Below, in pieces: positions 6,913 through 14,800 of a stretch of 20,078 bases of DNA. The stretch is from an uncultured Clostridia bacterium. Its GTDB lineage: Bacteria; Bacillota; Clostridia; TANB77; CAG-508. The DNA is taken from assembly GCA_947630155.1 (NCBI GenBank), contig CANRGM010000013.1, forward strand, positions 1-20,078. Direction: 5' to 3'. The translations under genes and the position numbers were made by a program. Every line of letters begins with the position of its first letter. Positions within the stretch are counted from its first letter, which is position 1. The notes under the pieces were generated by a model that was not told where the DNA came from, did no database searches, and saw nothing but the letters and a program-made list of their open reading frames with translations.

Positions 6913-9321
6913 ATGAAAGGTAAAAAAATTACAATTATAACAAGTATTATTGTGATAGCTATGATAATAGTTGGTTTATTTACAAAAATAATTAATAATA
7001 CAATAATATCACCAAATTCTGAACAACAAAAAAATGCTACATATAATAGTTTAGAAACTTATGCAGCTAACTCTGAAACAACATATTCAATTGAGTGGCA
7101 AAAATCAATAGGCTCAGATTATGTTACAGAATTTAAATCTGCTGTAAAAACACGAGATGGAGGGATAATTGCAGTTGGAAGTACAGACACTAACACATCT
7201 ATAGACGGAGAAATTAAAAAAGGTTATGGAAATAAGGATGGAATAATAGTTAAATATTCCTTTGATGGAACAGTAGAGTGGAGTAAGCTTTTAGGTGGAG
7301 AAGGTTATGATGAGTTATTTCAGATTGAGGCAAAAGCAAAGAAATATATTAAACCAGATGAGGAAGTCTATGTTGTAGGAGGATATGTAGATTCAACTGT
7401 GGTAGAGTATGATGGTGAGAGATTTGAAACATCTAATCATGGTAGCGAAATAACCGATTATGGTTATGAAGAGGGAATTGTAATGACAATAGATGGGCAG
7501 GGAAATGTTAAATGGGTGAAAACTATAGAAGGAACTGGTAAAGCTAGAATAAATGCAGTTGCAATAAATGAAAATGACGAAGTGGGTGTAACTGGAAGTT
7601 ATTATAATAGTATTACAGTAAATGGTACAGAAGAGACTTTAACAAGTGCAGGTGGAAAAGATGGATTCGTTTATGTGTTTTCAAATGATGGAAACTATAA
7701 ATGGAGTAAAAACTTAAATAGCACAGAAGATGTAGCTGGAAAAGCAATTACTGCAATTTCTGATGGATTTGCAGTGGGAGTAAACTTTAAAGGTAAGTTA
7801 ACCGTAGGAGGAGAATCCCAAGAATATACAAGCAAGGGAAAGGTAGATGGTCTTGTAATTAATTTCTCATCAAGTGGTGACTGTAAATGGAAAAGACAAT
7901 TGGCTAGTAAAGCTAATGATGAAGTATACGATCTTATTGAATTTCAAACTTATCGTTATGGGACAGAAATAGCGATTGTAGCTACTTATGGAGAAGGAAT
8001 AACAGACCTTAATTTATACGTACATGGAAATGCTAGATATGGGTACTATGATTCAACGTTAGTAAGGTTAAAGGAAAGCAATGGTGCATTAAGAAGTGCT
8101 ATATATATTGCTACAGGAGCAGATGATGTAATTAATTCAATAGTTCCAACAGATGGGGGAGTGTTATTAGGCGGTTGGACATACAGTGGTGGTTTAATAA
8201 GTGTTCAAGGTGAACCTTATGGTACTAGTATTCAAGATAATGAAGGTGCGAATGAAGGTTTAATTATTGAATTAAGTGGTTTAGATAAGGTTGTATGGAA
8301 TGATTCAATTCAGGGAAATTTATATGATTGTATAAACGATATTGTATATGTAGGAGATGGTTCATATTATGCAGTAGGTTCATTTAACAGTAAGAACCTA
8401 AAAAGCGGATTGGAATCTATAAATAAAGATGAAGCATTACAGGATGGAGTGATACTTCAAAACGATGATTCATATTATTCAGATGCATTTGTTGTAAAGT
8501 ATATAAGTAGTAAATATGTACCACCCAAAAAGCCAGTAAAAGGGCAAGTTACAGTACATCATGTTATAAAAGGAGAAAACGGGTATACAGAAGAAAAAGA
8601 GAATTTAAAAGAAACAATGACTGGTAACGTGGGAAATACATATACAACAAAAGAACAGAAAATAGAACATTACAAACTAGAGAGTCAACCGGAAGGAGCA
8701 ACTGGCAAATATGTTGATGGAAATATAGATGTTTATTATTACTATGTTCCAGAGGAATACGAATATAGAGTAGAATACTATTATGATAATGAGATTGATG
8801 AAAGTAGTACAATGAAAAGTACAGCCAAGTACAATTCAATAATAACAGAATTCCAAGACAAAGGTAAAAACGAATATAAATTGGTAAATGTAATACCACA
8901 AAATGAAAATGACCAAAATAAAGCACAACTAAAAATTACAGGCGATTCTGAAAAAAATGTTATCAAAGTCTATTATGAAAATACACAATTCAAAACAGTG
9001 AAAGTTAAAAAAACGTGGGAAATGAGTGATGATGAAGCGGAAAATTATAGGGCAACAATTCAATTGATGAGAATAGTAGATGGTGAAAAACTACCATTTG
9101 AAGACAAAGAAGGAAAAATATGCACAGTACAAATAACAGGAAATAATGTTAAAAATATTGATAATGTGCCTGTATATAAAGGTGGAAATGCAATAGAGTA
9201 TGCATTAAAAGAAATAAGGATAGAAAAAAGAAAATCGCCAAATGAAGATGATTGGGAAGAAGTTCCTTTAACACAATTTAATGTATCATATCAGATAGTA
9301 AAAGGTGATGAGAACAACTAA
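6913..9321 (+). CDS. Secreted or membrane-anchored beta-propeller/MucBP/CnaB adhesin, module 2
   Basis: I choose ATG 6913 (802 residues) by alignment with module 1; an in-frame ATG at 6901, closer to GAGAAAGGA, is an alternative. Architecture matches the first copy: N-terminal hydrophobic segment, seven propeller repeats with the outer strand of blade one supplied by SDAFVVKY at the end, MucBP-like modules from ~544 (VTVHHVIKGENGY) and ~619 (VEYYYDNEID), and a CnaB-like domain from ~693 (VKVKKTWEMSD to EYALKE). It lacks the charged 25-residue insertion found in the first MucBP-like module of the other copy. Divergence is concentrated in blades five and six, whereas the first 60 residues and the last domain are nearly the same. 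No sorting motif, so retention would rely on the N-terminal segment or on partner binding. Confidence 0.75.
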   Translation: MKGKKITIITSIIVIAMIIVGLFTKIINNTIISPNSEQQKNATYNSLETYAANSETTYSIEWQKSIGSDYVTEFKSAVKTRDGGIIAVGSTDTNTSIDGEIKKGYGNKDGIIVKYSFDGTVEWSKLLGGEGYDELFQIEAKAKKYIKPDEEVYVVGGYVDSTVVEYDGERFETSNHGSEITDYGYEEGIVMTIDGQGNVKWVKTIEGTGKARINAVAINENDEVGVTGSYYNSITVNGTEETLTSAGGKDGFVYVFSNDGNYKWSKNLNSTEDVAGKAITAISDGFAVGVNFKGKLTVGGESQEYTSKGKVDGLVINFSSSGDCKWKRQLASKANDEVYDLIEFQTYRYGTEIAIVATYGEGITDLNLYVHGNARYGYYDSTLVRLKESNGALRSAIYIATGADDVINSIVPTDGGVLLGGWTYSGGLISVQGEPYGTSIQDNEGANEGLIIELSGLDKVVWNDSIQGNLYDCINDIVYVGDGSYYAVGSFNSKNLKSGLESINKDEALQDGVILQNDDSYYSDAFVVKYISSKYVPPKKPVKGQVTVHHVIKGENGYTEEKENLKETMTGNVGNTYTTKEQKIEHYKLESQPEGATGKYVDGNIDVYYYYVPEEYEYRVEYYYDNEIDESSTMKSTAKYNSIITEFQDKGKNEYKLVNVIPQNENDQNKAQLKITGDSEKNVIKVYYENTQFKTVKVKKTWEMSDDEAENYRATIQLMRIVDGEKLPFEDKEGKICTVQITGNNVKNIDNVPVYKGGNAIEYALKEIRIEKRKSPNEDDWEEVPLTQFNVSYQIVKGDENN

Positions 9322-9388
9322 AACTAATTGGACGGCTTATTGCAAAGGCATTAAATAACAATCACCACCTAAAAAGTGAAATTTATAG

Positions 9389-9417
9389 TTGACTTTTCGA
9401 AAATAACAATGTATAAT
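9389..9417 (+). promoter_or_regulatory. proS promoter
   Basis: TTGACT at 9389-9394 and TATAAT at 9412-9417 with a 17-base spacer, giving transcription from about 9424 into the T-box leader. Confidence 0.85.
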
Positions 9418-9423
9418 AGCATT

Positions 9424-9648
9424 ATGTTAATATAAAAAATGTTGATTAGGACATAATTAAATAATCTCTTATATACAGTGAGTTTGGGATAGTGAAAACC
9501 AAATTATAACGTTATTTAATTCCTACCTATGAGTGAAATGGAGAAAACCATTTCCGGTGAAAATCGTTAAAATGTCAAGTTAAAAATTTAGGATGGTACC
9601 GTGCTAGAATTATGGCACGCCTTTGGTACCGTCCTTTTTGTTTTTTAT
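9424..9648 (+). promoter_or_regulatory. T-box leader (tRNA-Pro sensing) with terminator, upstream of proS
   Basis: The T-box core AGGATGGTACCGTGC lies at 9590-9604 and pairs with GGCACGCCTTTGGTACCGTCC (9614-9634) followed by a T-rich tract, forming the terminator; the antiterminator would use the T-box side. Upstream stems include ATTAAATAA/TTATTTAAT and GAAATGG/CCATTTC. T-boxes upstream of tRNA synthetases raise expression when the cognate tRNA is uncharged. With proS downstream, a CCU proline specifier is expected; CCT followed by A occurs at 9522-9524 and 9526-9528. I cannot tell which, without folding stem I. Confidence 0.9.
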
Positions 9649-9688
9649 TTGACTTTTTATAAATTATAAAAAGAAAGGAAGATTTAGT

Positions 9689-11125
9689 ATGGGAAAAGAA
9701 GATTTTGTAAAAGAAATTACAAACATTGATGAAGATTTTGCTAAATGGTACACTGATATTGTGCTAAAAGCAGAACTTGCAGATTACACAGACACAAAAG
9801 GATGTATTGCTATTAAACCGTATGGATATGCAATATGGGAAAACATTCAGAAATATGCAGATGAAGAATTCAAAAAAACAGGAGTAAAAAATGTTTATTT
9901 TCCCGTATTAATTCCAGAGAGTTTATTGCAAAAAGAAAAGGATCATGTTGAAGGTTTTGCTCCTGAAGTTGCTTGGGTAACAGAAGCAGGAGAAAATCAG
10001 TTAGAAGAAAAATATTGCATAAGACCAACATCAGAAACTATTATATCTACTATGTATTCAAAATGGCTTAATTCATGGAGAGATTTACCATTTTTATATA
10101 ATCAATGGTGTAATGTTTTAAGATGGGAGAAAGAGACAAGACCTTTCCTACGTTCTAGAGAATTCTTGTGGCAGGAGGGTCATACAATACATGAAACTGC
10201 TGAAGAAGCTATTGAAAGAACAGTACAAATGTTGGATGTATATGTTGATATAATAGAAAACTTGTTAGCAATGCCTGTTTTAAAAGGACAGAAGACTGAG
10301 AGTGAAAAATTTTCAGGGGCTGAGTTTACATATACAGTAGAAAGTTTAATGCATGATGGAAGAGCTTTGCAAGCTGGAACATCACATTATTTTGGGCAAA
10401 AATTTTCAAAACCTTTTAATATTAAATTCCAAAATAGAGAGGGTAAAGAAGAATTTGCATATCAAACTTCATGGGGAATATCAACAAGATTAATTGGTGC
10501 TATAATAATGGCTCATGGAGATAATAGAGGTTTAAAATTACCTCCAAAAGTAGCTCCAATTCAAGCAGTAATTGTTCCAGTAGCATCACATAAAGAAGGA
10601 GTTTTAGAGGCAGCTTCAGCTTTATTTGAAAAATTGAATAGTGATTTTAGAATGAAATTAGATGATAGATCTCAATATTCACCAGGGTTCAAATTTAATG
10701 ATTGGGAGATGAGAGGTGTTCCAGTAAGAATTGAATTAGGACCAAGAGATATTGAAAATAATAAATGTGTTTTTGTAAGAAGAGATACTAATGAAAAAAT
10801 AGAAGTATCTTTAGATGAAGTTAACGAAAAACTAGCACAAGTTTTAGATGATATCCAAAATAATATGTTTAATATGTGCAAGGAAAATGTTGAAAAAAGA
10901 ACTACAATAGCAAGAAATATGGAAGAATTTAATCATAACTTAGAAGTGAATCAAGGTTATATAAAAGCAATGTGGTGTGGAAGTGCAGAGTGTGAGAATA
11001 AAATTCATGAGGAAACTGGTGCTAAGTCTAGATGTATTCCTTTTGAACAAGAGAAGATATCTGATACGTGTGTTTATTGTGGAAGAAAAGCTGATAAAAT
11101 GGTTTATTGGGGAAGACAATATTAA
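9689..11125 (+). CDS. proS: Prolyl-tRNA synthetase, archaeal/eukaryal-like type
   Basis: Class II synthetase that charges tRNA-Pro with proline in the cytoplasm. The 478-residue length and lack of the bacterial editing insertion between motifs 2 and 3 fit the ProS type 3 group, found in many Clostridia. Visible parts: motif 1 region GVKNVYFPVLIPESLL (~64-79), motif 2 RWEKE...FLWQEGHT (~146-168), motif 3 region with GTSHYFGQ and SWGISTRLIGAIIMAHGD, the anticodon-binding domain beginning PIQAVIVPV, and a C-terminal zinc-type domain (CGSAEC, CVYCGRK) ending in the usual tyrosine. Start ATG follows AGAAAGGAAG. Regulation is by the T-box leader. No + strand terminator with a T run follows; the gene faces the convergent synthetase gene. 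Confidence 0.97.
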   Translation: MGKEDFVKEITNIDEDFAKWYTDIVLKAELADYTDTKGCIAIKPYGYAIWENIQKYADEEFKKTGVKNVYFPVLIPESLLQKEKDHVEGFAPEVAWVTEAGENQLEEKYCIRPTSETIISTMYSKWLNSWRDLPFLYNQWCNVLRWEKETRPFLRSREFLWQEGHTIHETAEEAIERTVQMLDVYVDIIENLLAMPVLKGQKTESEKFSGAEFTYTVESLMHDGRALQAGTSHYFGQKFSKPFNIKFQNREGKEEFAYQTSWGISTRLIGAIIMAHGDNRGLKLPPKVAPIQAVIVPVASHKEGVLEAASALFEKLNSDFRMKLDDRSQYSPGFKFNDWEMRGVPVRIELGPRDIENNKCVFVRRDTNEKIEVSLDEVNEKLAQVLDDIQNNMFNMCKENVEKRTTIARNMEEFNHNLEVNQGYIKAMWCGSAECENKIHEETGAKSRCIPFEQEKISDTCVYCGRKADKMVYWGRQY

Positions 11126-11178
11126 AATTTTAAATATACTACCTACACACTTTAATTGAATTATGTGAAATATTATAG

Positions 11179-11211
11179 AAAAAGGGCGTTTCCAAATTAA
11201 TGGAAACGCCC
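11179..11211 (-). terminator. Terminator of the minus-strand RelA/SpoT gene
   Basis: A perfect ten-base stem (GGGCGTTTCC 11184-11193 with GGAAACGCCC 11202-11211) has a T run only when read on the minus strand (CTTTTTC). It may block antisense entry into proS. On the plus strand it is followed by TAAAAATC, so it would be weak there. Confidence 0.85.
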
Positions 11212-11217
11212 TAAAAA

Positions 11218-12087
11218 TCAGAAAGTTTTTTGTCTCTGCAGGATTTGAAGGCTTTTTTCAAATCCAACAAAATCGAAAACCATTTCATTTCGAAATTCAT
11301 ATCCTGAAAAGCGAATTTTAGATCTGTCTATTGAATCATATACAGATGAAGTTTTATACTTTCTCTTTTTGTAGTCTGAATGAGATGCTCCTCCACCTTC
11401 GGCAAGAACATGCATATCAAAACTACGAACTTGAACTTCGAAACATTCACCACCCTTTTGCCGTCTGAAAACAGCATGCAAGGACTGGTATCCGTTCTGT
11501 TTTGGCATTATGATGTAATCCTTCACACCATACAAATACCGCGGATTAATTTTTGACTTCTTAGGAATAATAATTCCTTGTAGATTTGTTGTGTCAACTT
11601 GACTGGGAAAATAGTTTGCCTCACATAGTGTGTAATTCGCGTTATTATTACGGATGATTGAGTTCATCACATCATAACACATGTCGATTAACTCTGCTGA
11701 GGAATAGGATCCAAACAGTATGAGCCGAAAAGCCATTGTGTCGCGAATTAAATCAAGTGATTTGTGTTCAGCGATTGTTTGGATAATCTTCTCGTCCATA
11801 CTCTTAAAGGATTTTATTCTCCCTTCAATTGTGAACTTCAAATCCGGATACTCTTTGTCAATTAATGAGTACAAAGAGTTGAAGGTTTTTCTCAAGTCCG
11901 AGAGGTATTTGCGATCAGTGCGTTCCTTGCGATACTGCCTTAACCGGTTAGCATGCAAGATGCAATTCTCATCGCCTCTTTGAATAAGAAGATTTTCATA
12001 TTGTTCCAAGAAATCTGGAACAGAAACGCTTCTTTTATCATAGAGTGCCTTACATAAGATGTCAAAAGATGAATAAGTCTGTGCCAT
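11218..12087 (-). CDS. Stand-alone RelA/SpoT-domain nucleotide pyrophosphokinase
   Basis: The 289-residue protein carries a complete RelA/SpoT synthetase domain and no HD hydrolase, TGS or ACT domain. Motifs: GRIKSFKSMDEKI (~89-101), RDTMAFRL (~115-122, catalytic Asp), KDYIIMPKQNGYQSLH (~189-204), FEVQVRSFDMH (~216-226, catalytic Glu) and AEGGGASHSDYK (~229-240). The ~85-residue N-terminal part is predicted helical and is not recognised. Enzymes of this fold make (p)ppGpp from ATP and GDP/GTP; some, called toxSAS, make other alarmones or pyrophosphorylate tRNA. The gene stands alone with its own promoter, AGAAGGAGAG ribosome site and terminator, and no antitoxin-like partner is visible. Sampled stretches are ~37-40% G+C, against ~20-30% in the neighbours, suggesting recent acquisition. 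Small alarmone synthetase is the safest name. Confidence 0.85.
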   Translation of the reverse strand: MAQTYSSFDILCKALYDKRSVSVPDFLEQYENLLIQRGDENCILHANRLRQYRKERTDRKYLSDLRKTFNSLYSLIDKEYPDLKFTIEGRIKSFKSMDEKIIQTIAEHKSLDLIRDTMAFRLILFGSYSSAELIDMCYDVMNSIIRNNNANYTLCEANYFPSQVDTTNLQGIIIPKKSKINPRYLYGVKDYIIMPKQNGYQSLHAVFRRQKGGECFEVQVRSFDMHVLAEGGGASHSDYKKRKYKTSSVYDSIDRSKIRFSGYEFRNEMVFDFVGFEKSLQILQRQKTF

Positions 12088-12142
12088 TTGGTTCTCTCCT
12101 TCTTAATGATTTTTAATAAATTTAGCTTACGCTATACTTTAT

Positions 12143-12171
12143 ATTATATAATTTTTTAGGAATTATGTCAA
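12143..12171 (-). promoter_or_regulatory. Promoter of the RelA/SpoT-domain gene
   Basis: On the minus strand TTGACA (12171-12166) and TATAAT (12148-12143) are separated by 17 bases: a full consensus promoter, consistent with strong expression of a single-gene transcript. Confidence 0.9.
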
Positions 12172-12243
12172 ATAATGGTTAGAATTGACTTTTTTTACAA
12201 AATGAAATAATATTATAGAAAATAGCGAGAGTTGGTGGAAAAA

Positions 12244-13125
12244 ATGTCATTTTCAAAAGATGTAAAAGAAGAGTTAAGTAAAATTAGTAATTTATCAAAT
12301 AAAGATTTAGTGAAAGCAGAACTTATTGGTTACCTTATTACTAATAATATCAGTGTAAAAAACAATAAAATAAAGTACTCAACAGAAAGTGAATATAATA
12401 TAAATAGGTTTGCAAAATTATTAAATAATGTAAATATATTGAAGTATGAAATAAATATACAGGGGAAAGTGTTTTTTATAGAAATTAAAGAAAAGGTGGA
12501 GTTCAAGGAATTAAATCTTATTGATTCAAAAGTTATTCTAAGTGATAAAATATTAGATTTTTGTGTCTCTGAAATTTTAGAAAAAGCACTAGTAAGAGGT
12601 GCTTTCCTTGGAGGAGGTTCTATAAATAATCCTGAGAAGATATATCATTTAGAAGTAATTTGTAGCAGTGAAAAAAATTTGAATTTTATTATGAAGATTT
12701 TAAAAAAGTATGATGTTAATATGAAAAAGTTGAATAATACATTATATTTAAAAGATGGTGAAGAAATTTCAAAATTTCTAGCTTTTATAGGGGCTAATTC
12801 TTCAGTTTTGAAATTTGAAGAAATTCGTGTTATTCGTGATATGAGAAATAATGTTAATAGACTTGTAAATTGCGAGACTGCTAATCTTAATAAAACCATT
12901 AATGCAGCTTTGAAGCAAATTGAGGATATTAAGTTCATAAAGAAAATGAAAAAGTTTGGGGAATTGTCTGAAAGTTTGCAAGAGATTGCTGAATTAAGAA
13001 TTGAAAATCCTGATATTTCATTGGCAGAGTTAGGAAAAATGTTAAAAACTCCTATTGGAAAGTCTGGAGTAAATTATAGACTAAAGGCAATAAGTAATTT
13101 TGCTGAAGAGTTAAGAAAAGGCTGA
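12244..13125 (+). CDS. whiA: WhiA, DNA-binding regulator of division/sporulation
   Basis: WhiA is a Gram-positive protein with a degenerate LAGLIDADG-endonuclease-like N-terminal part and a C-terminal helix-turn-helix. It regulates sporulation and division genes in actinobacteria and affects division and chromosome segregation in Bacillus. I choose ATG 12244 (293 residues, starting MSFSKDVKEELSK as the family does) rather than TTG 12232; GGTGG lies just upstream. The endonuclease-like part includes KALVRGAFLGGGSINNP (~117-133), and the C-terminal part has LQEIAELRIENPDISLAELG and KSGVNYRLKAI. The usual rapZ and gluconeogenesis-factor neighbours are absent; hemW follows after ~60 bases, perhaps in the same transcript. 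Confidence 0.93.
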   Translation: MSFSKDVKEELSKISNLSNKDLVKAELIGYLITNNISVKNNKIKYSTESEYNINRFAKLLNNVNILKYEINIQGKVFFIEIKEKVEFKELNLIDSKVILSDKILDFCVSEILEKALVRGAFLGGGSINNPEKIYHLEVICSSEKNLNFIMKILKKYDVNMKKLNNTLYLKDGEEISKFLAFIGANSSVLKFEEIRVIRDMRNNVNRLVNCETANLNKTINAALKQIEDIKFIKKMKKFGELSESLQEIAELRIENPDISLAELGKMLKTPIGKSGVNYRLKAISNFAEELRKG

Positions 13126-13186
13126 TTGGTTAAATTAAAGAGCAACAGCTGTTGAAGTTTTGCATACAGTGAAAGGATTGAAAAAG

Positions 13187-14332
13187 TTGGATAAAATAGG
13201 AATATATGTACACATACCATTTTGCAAACAAAAATGTAAATATTGTGATTTTATTTCTTTTTCAGGTATGAAAGAGATAATGCATAATTATTTTGATTGT
13301 TTATATCAGGAAATTGCAGAAAAAAGTTTATCAAAACAAGAAATACCAATAGAAGTAGACACAATATATATTGGAGGTGGAACTCCTTCAATAGTTCAAG
13401 TTGAATATATAGAAAAAATAATTTCTAAAATATATGAAAATTTTAAAGTATCAAAAAATGCAGAGATTACTATTGAGGTAAACCCAGGAACTGTTGATGA
13501 AGAAAGTCTAAATAAATATTTAAAAATAGGAATTAATAGATTAAGTATCGGGCTTCAATCAACAAATGATAAATTGCTTAATATGTTAGGAAGAATACAT
13601 ACATATAAAGAATTTGAAAAAGTATATGATTCTGCAAGAAATGTTGGATTTAAAAATATAAATGTTGATTTAATGATAGGTTTACCTAATCAAACTATAG
13701 AGGATGTAGAAGATTCTTTGAAAAAGATTATAAATAAATCTCCTGAACATATTTCAGTGTATTCTTTAATAGTTGAGGAAAATACTAAAATGTTTGATTT
13801 AATTGATCAAGGTGTTTTAGAATTACCAGATGAAAATTTAGAAAGAGAAATGTATTGGAAAGTAAAAAATATTTTAGAGAAACATGAATATATACATTAT
13901 GAAATTTCTAATTTTGCTAAGAAAAATTATGAATCTAAACATAATATGAATTGTTGGGACCAACACTATTATTTAGGTTTTGGAGTTGCAGCACATTCGT
14001 ATTTTAATGGAATTAGATATTCAAATATTGATAATATAAAACAATATATTGAAAATTATGAAAATGGGAATTCTGTATTTAATGTGATTTTTCATGAAAA
14101 TCAGACAAAAGAGCAAATGATGAAGGAATATATGTTACTTGGATTAAGGAAAATTCAGGGAGTAGAAATTAGTAAATTTAAAAATAAATTTATAGATAAT
14201 CCATTATATGTTTATAGAAATGAATTAAATAAATTGGTTAGTGAGAAACTTGTTGAAATTAGTGAAAATAACATCAAATTAACTGATAAGGGCTTGGATT
14301 TAGCTAATGTTGTGTGGATGGAATTTGTTTAA
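13187..14332 (+). CDS. hemW: HemW, radical SAM heme chaperone
   Basis: HemW-type radical SAM protein, formerly annotated as oxygen-independent coproporphyrinogen oxidase-like. It binds heme and delivers it to respiratory enzymes. The cluster motif is CKQKCKYCDF (CX3CX2C followed by D-F, as in HemW; true HemN has a fourth Cys, CX3CX2CXC). GGGTPS and the later VNPGT/IGLQS strands of the radical SAM barrel are present, and the HemN C-terminal domain runs to the end. No ATG precedes the family-conserved IGIYVHIPFC. I choose TTG 13187 because GAAAGGA lies nine bases upstream; in-frame TTG 13160, GTG 13169 and TTG 13178 are alternatives. In Bacillus, hemW lies just before hrcA, as it nearly does here. 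Confidence 0.92.
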   Translation: MDKIGIYVHIPFCKQKCKYCDFISFSGMKEIMHNYFDCLYQEIAEKSLSKQEIPIEVDTIYIGGGTPSIVQVEYIEKIISKIYENFKVSKNAEITIEVNPGTVDEESLNKYLKIGINRLSIGLQSTNDKLLNMLGRIHTYKEFEKVYDSARNVGFKNINVDLMIGLPNQTIEDVEDSLKKIINKSPEHISVYSLIVEENTKMFDLIDQGVLELPDENLEREMYWKVKNILEKHEYIHYEISNFAKKNYESKHNMNCWDQHYYLGFGVAAHSYFNGIRYSNIDNIKQYIENYENGNSVFNVIFHENQTKEQMMKEYMLLGLRKIQGVEISKFKNKFIDNPLYVYRNELNKLVSEKLVEISENNIKLTDKGLDLANVVWMEFV

Positions 14333-14345
14333 TAATTATACTGAG

Positions 14346-14369
14346 TTTTTTGACTACTTTTTTGACTAC
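14346..14369. repeat. Two tandem copies of TTTTTTGACTAC
   Basis: The 12-base unit occurs twice in tandem after hemW and once more at 19943-19954, overlapping the right end of the long inverted-repeat element. It may mark the footprint of a related element. Confidence 0.6.
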
Positions 14370-14426
14370 TATATGTAAAAAAGTTTTAAATAATAATGAT
14401 TTTAATAGTACTTATGAAATTAGGTG

Positions 14427-14455
14427 TTGATTTTTATGAGAATTTCATGTATAAT
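14427..14455 (+). promoter_or_regulatory. Promoter of the small membrane protein gene
   Basis: TTGATT at 14427-14432 and TATAAT at 14450-14455, spacer 17 bases, about 50 bases before the ATG at 14506. Confidence 0.75.
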
Positions 14456-14505
14456 ATGAAAAAATCATAAATGCCTTAATAAAATTTTAGAAAGGAGTTT
14501 TTTTC

Positions 14506-14685
14506 ATGGAAGACTACAACATTATTATGGCTATTGGTTGCATTATTCTTATTGTGTATGTATTATATCTTATATACGTGTGCATACATTTTACGAGTGC
14601 AATCATTTCACATCGGTTAAAGATGTACAAAAAAAGAAAAAAAGCCAAGGAACATGAGGAAAACGAAAAAGTTAAAAAAAATTAG
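14506..14685 (+). CDS. Small single-pass membrane protein, 59 residues
   Basis: ATG 14506 follows AAAGGAG at a suitable distance and a full promoter. Residues 1-4 are short and acidic (MEDY), ~5-36 are strongly hydrophobic (IIMAIGCIILIVYVLYLIYV), and the C-terminal ~20 residues are highly charged, mostly Lys/Glu (KKRKKAKEHEENEKVKK). The protein is predicted to cross the membrane once with its basic tail inside. No family is recognised. Dedicated promoter, ribosome site and composition like its neighbours make it a likely real gene; function unknown. It sits between hemW and the heat-shock operon, ending ten bases before the hrcA -35 box. Confidence 0.75.
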   Translation: MEDYNIIMAIGCIILIVYVLYLIYVCIHFTSAIISHRLKMYKKRKKAKEHEENEKVKKN

Positions 14686-14694
14686 CAGATGATA

Positions 14695-14723
14695 TTGACA
14701 TTTGCTAAGAAAAGTTGTAAAAT
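14695..14723 (+). promoter_or_regulatory. Promoter of the hrcA-grpE-dnaK-dnaJ operon
   Basis: TTGACA at 14695-14700 and TAAAAT at 14718-14723, spacer 17. Transcription would start inside the CIRCE element that begins two bases later. Confidence 0.88.
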
Positions 14724-14724
14724 A

Positions 14725-14751
14725 TTAGCAGTCTTGAATAAAGACTGCTAA
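14725..14751 (+). promoter_or_regulatory. CIRCE operator (variant), HrcA binding site
   Basis: TTAGCAGTC-N9-GACTGCTAA is the CIRCE inverted repeat (consensus TTAGCACTC-N9-GAGTGCTAA) with position 7 changed symmetrically in both arms. It overlaps the expected start point of the hrcA operon, so HrcA would repress its own operon until heat or unfolded protein titrates GroEL. Two further bases on each side of the spacer also pair (TT/AA), and TTTTT follows, so it can resemble a terminator. Confidence 0.92.
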
Positions 14752-14800
14752 TTTTTATAATAATAATATAAAAATTCACTTATATTAAAGAGGTGAAAAA

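Noticed and set aside
11218..12087. Toxin half of a toxSAS toxin-antitoxin pair
   Set aside because: No small partner gene flanks it on either side; the neighbouring genes are proS and whiA.
13187..14332. Oxygen-independent coproporphyrinogen III oxidase (HemN)
   Set aside because: The cluster motif ends C-D-F rather than C-x-C and the N-terminal HemN extension is missing, which is the HemW pattern.
14725..14756. Rho-independent terminator after the small membrane protein gene
   Set aside because: The arms match CIRCE with a nine-base spacer and sit directly after the hrcA promoter, so the operator reading is better; some terminator activity is not excluded.
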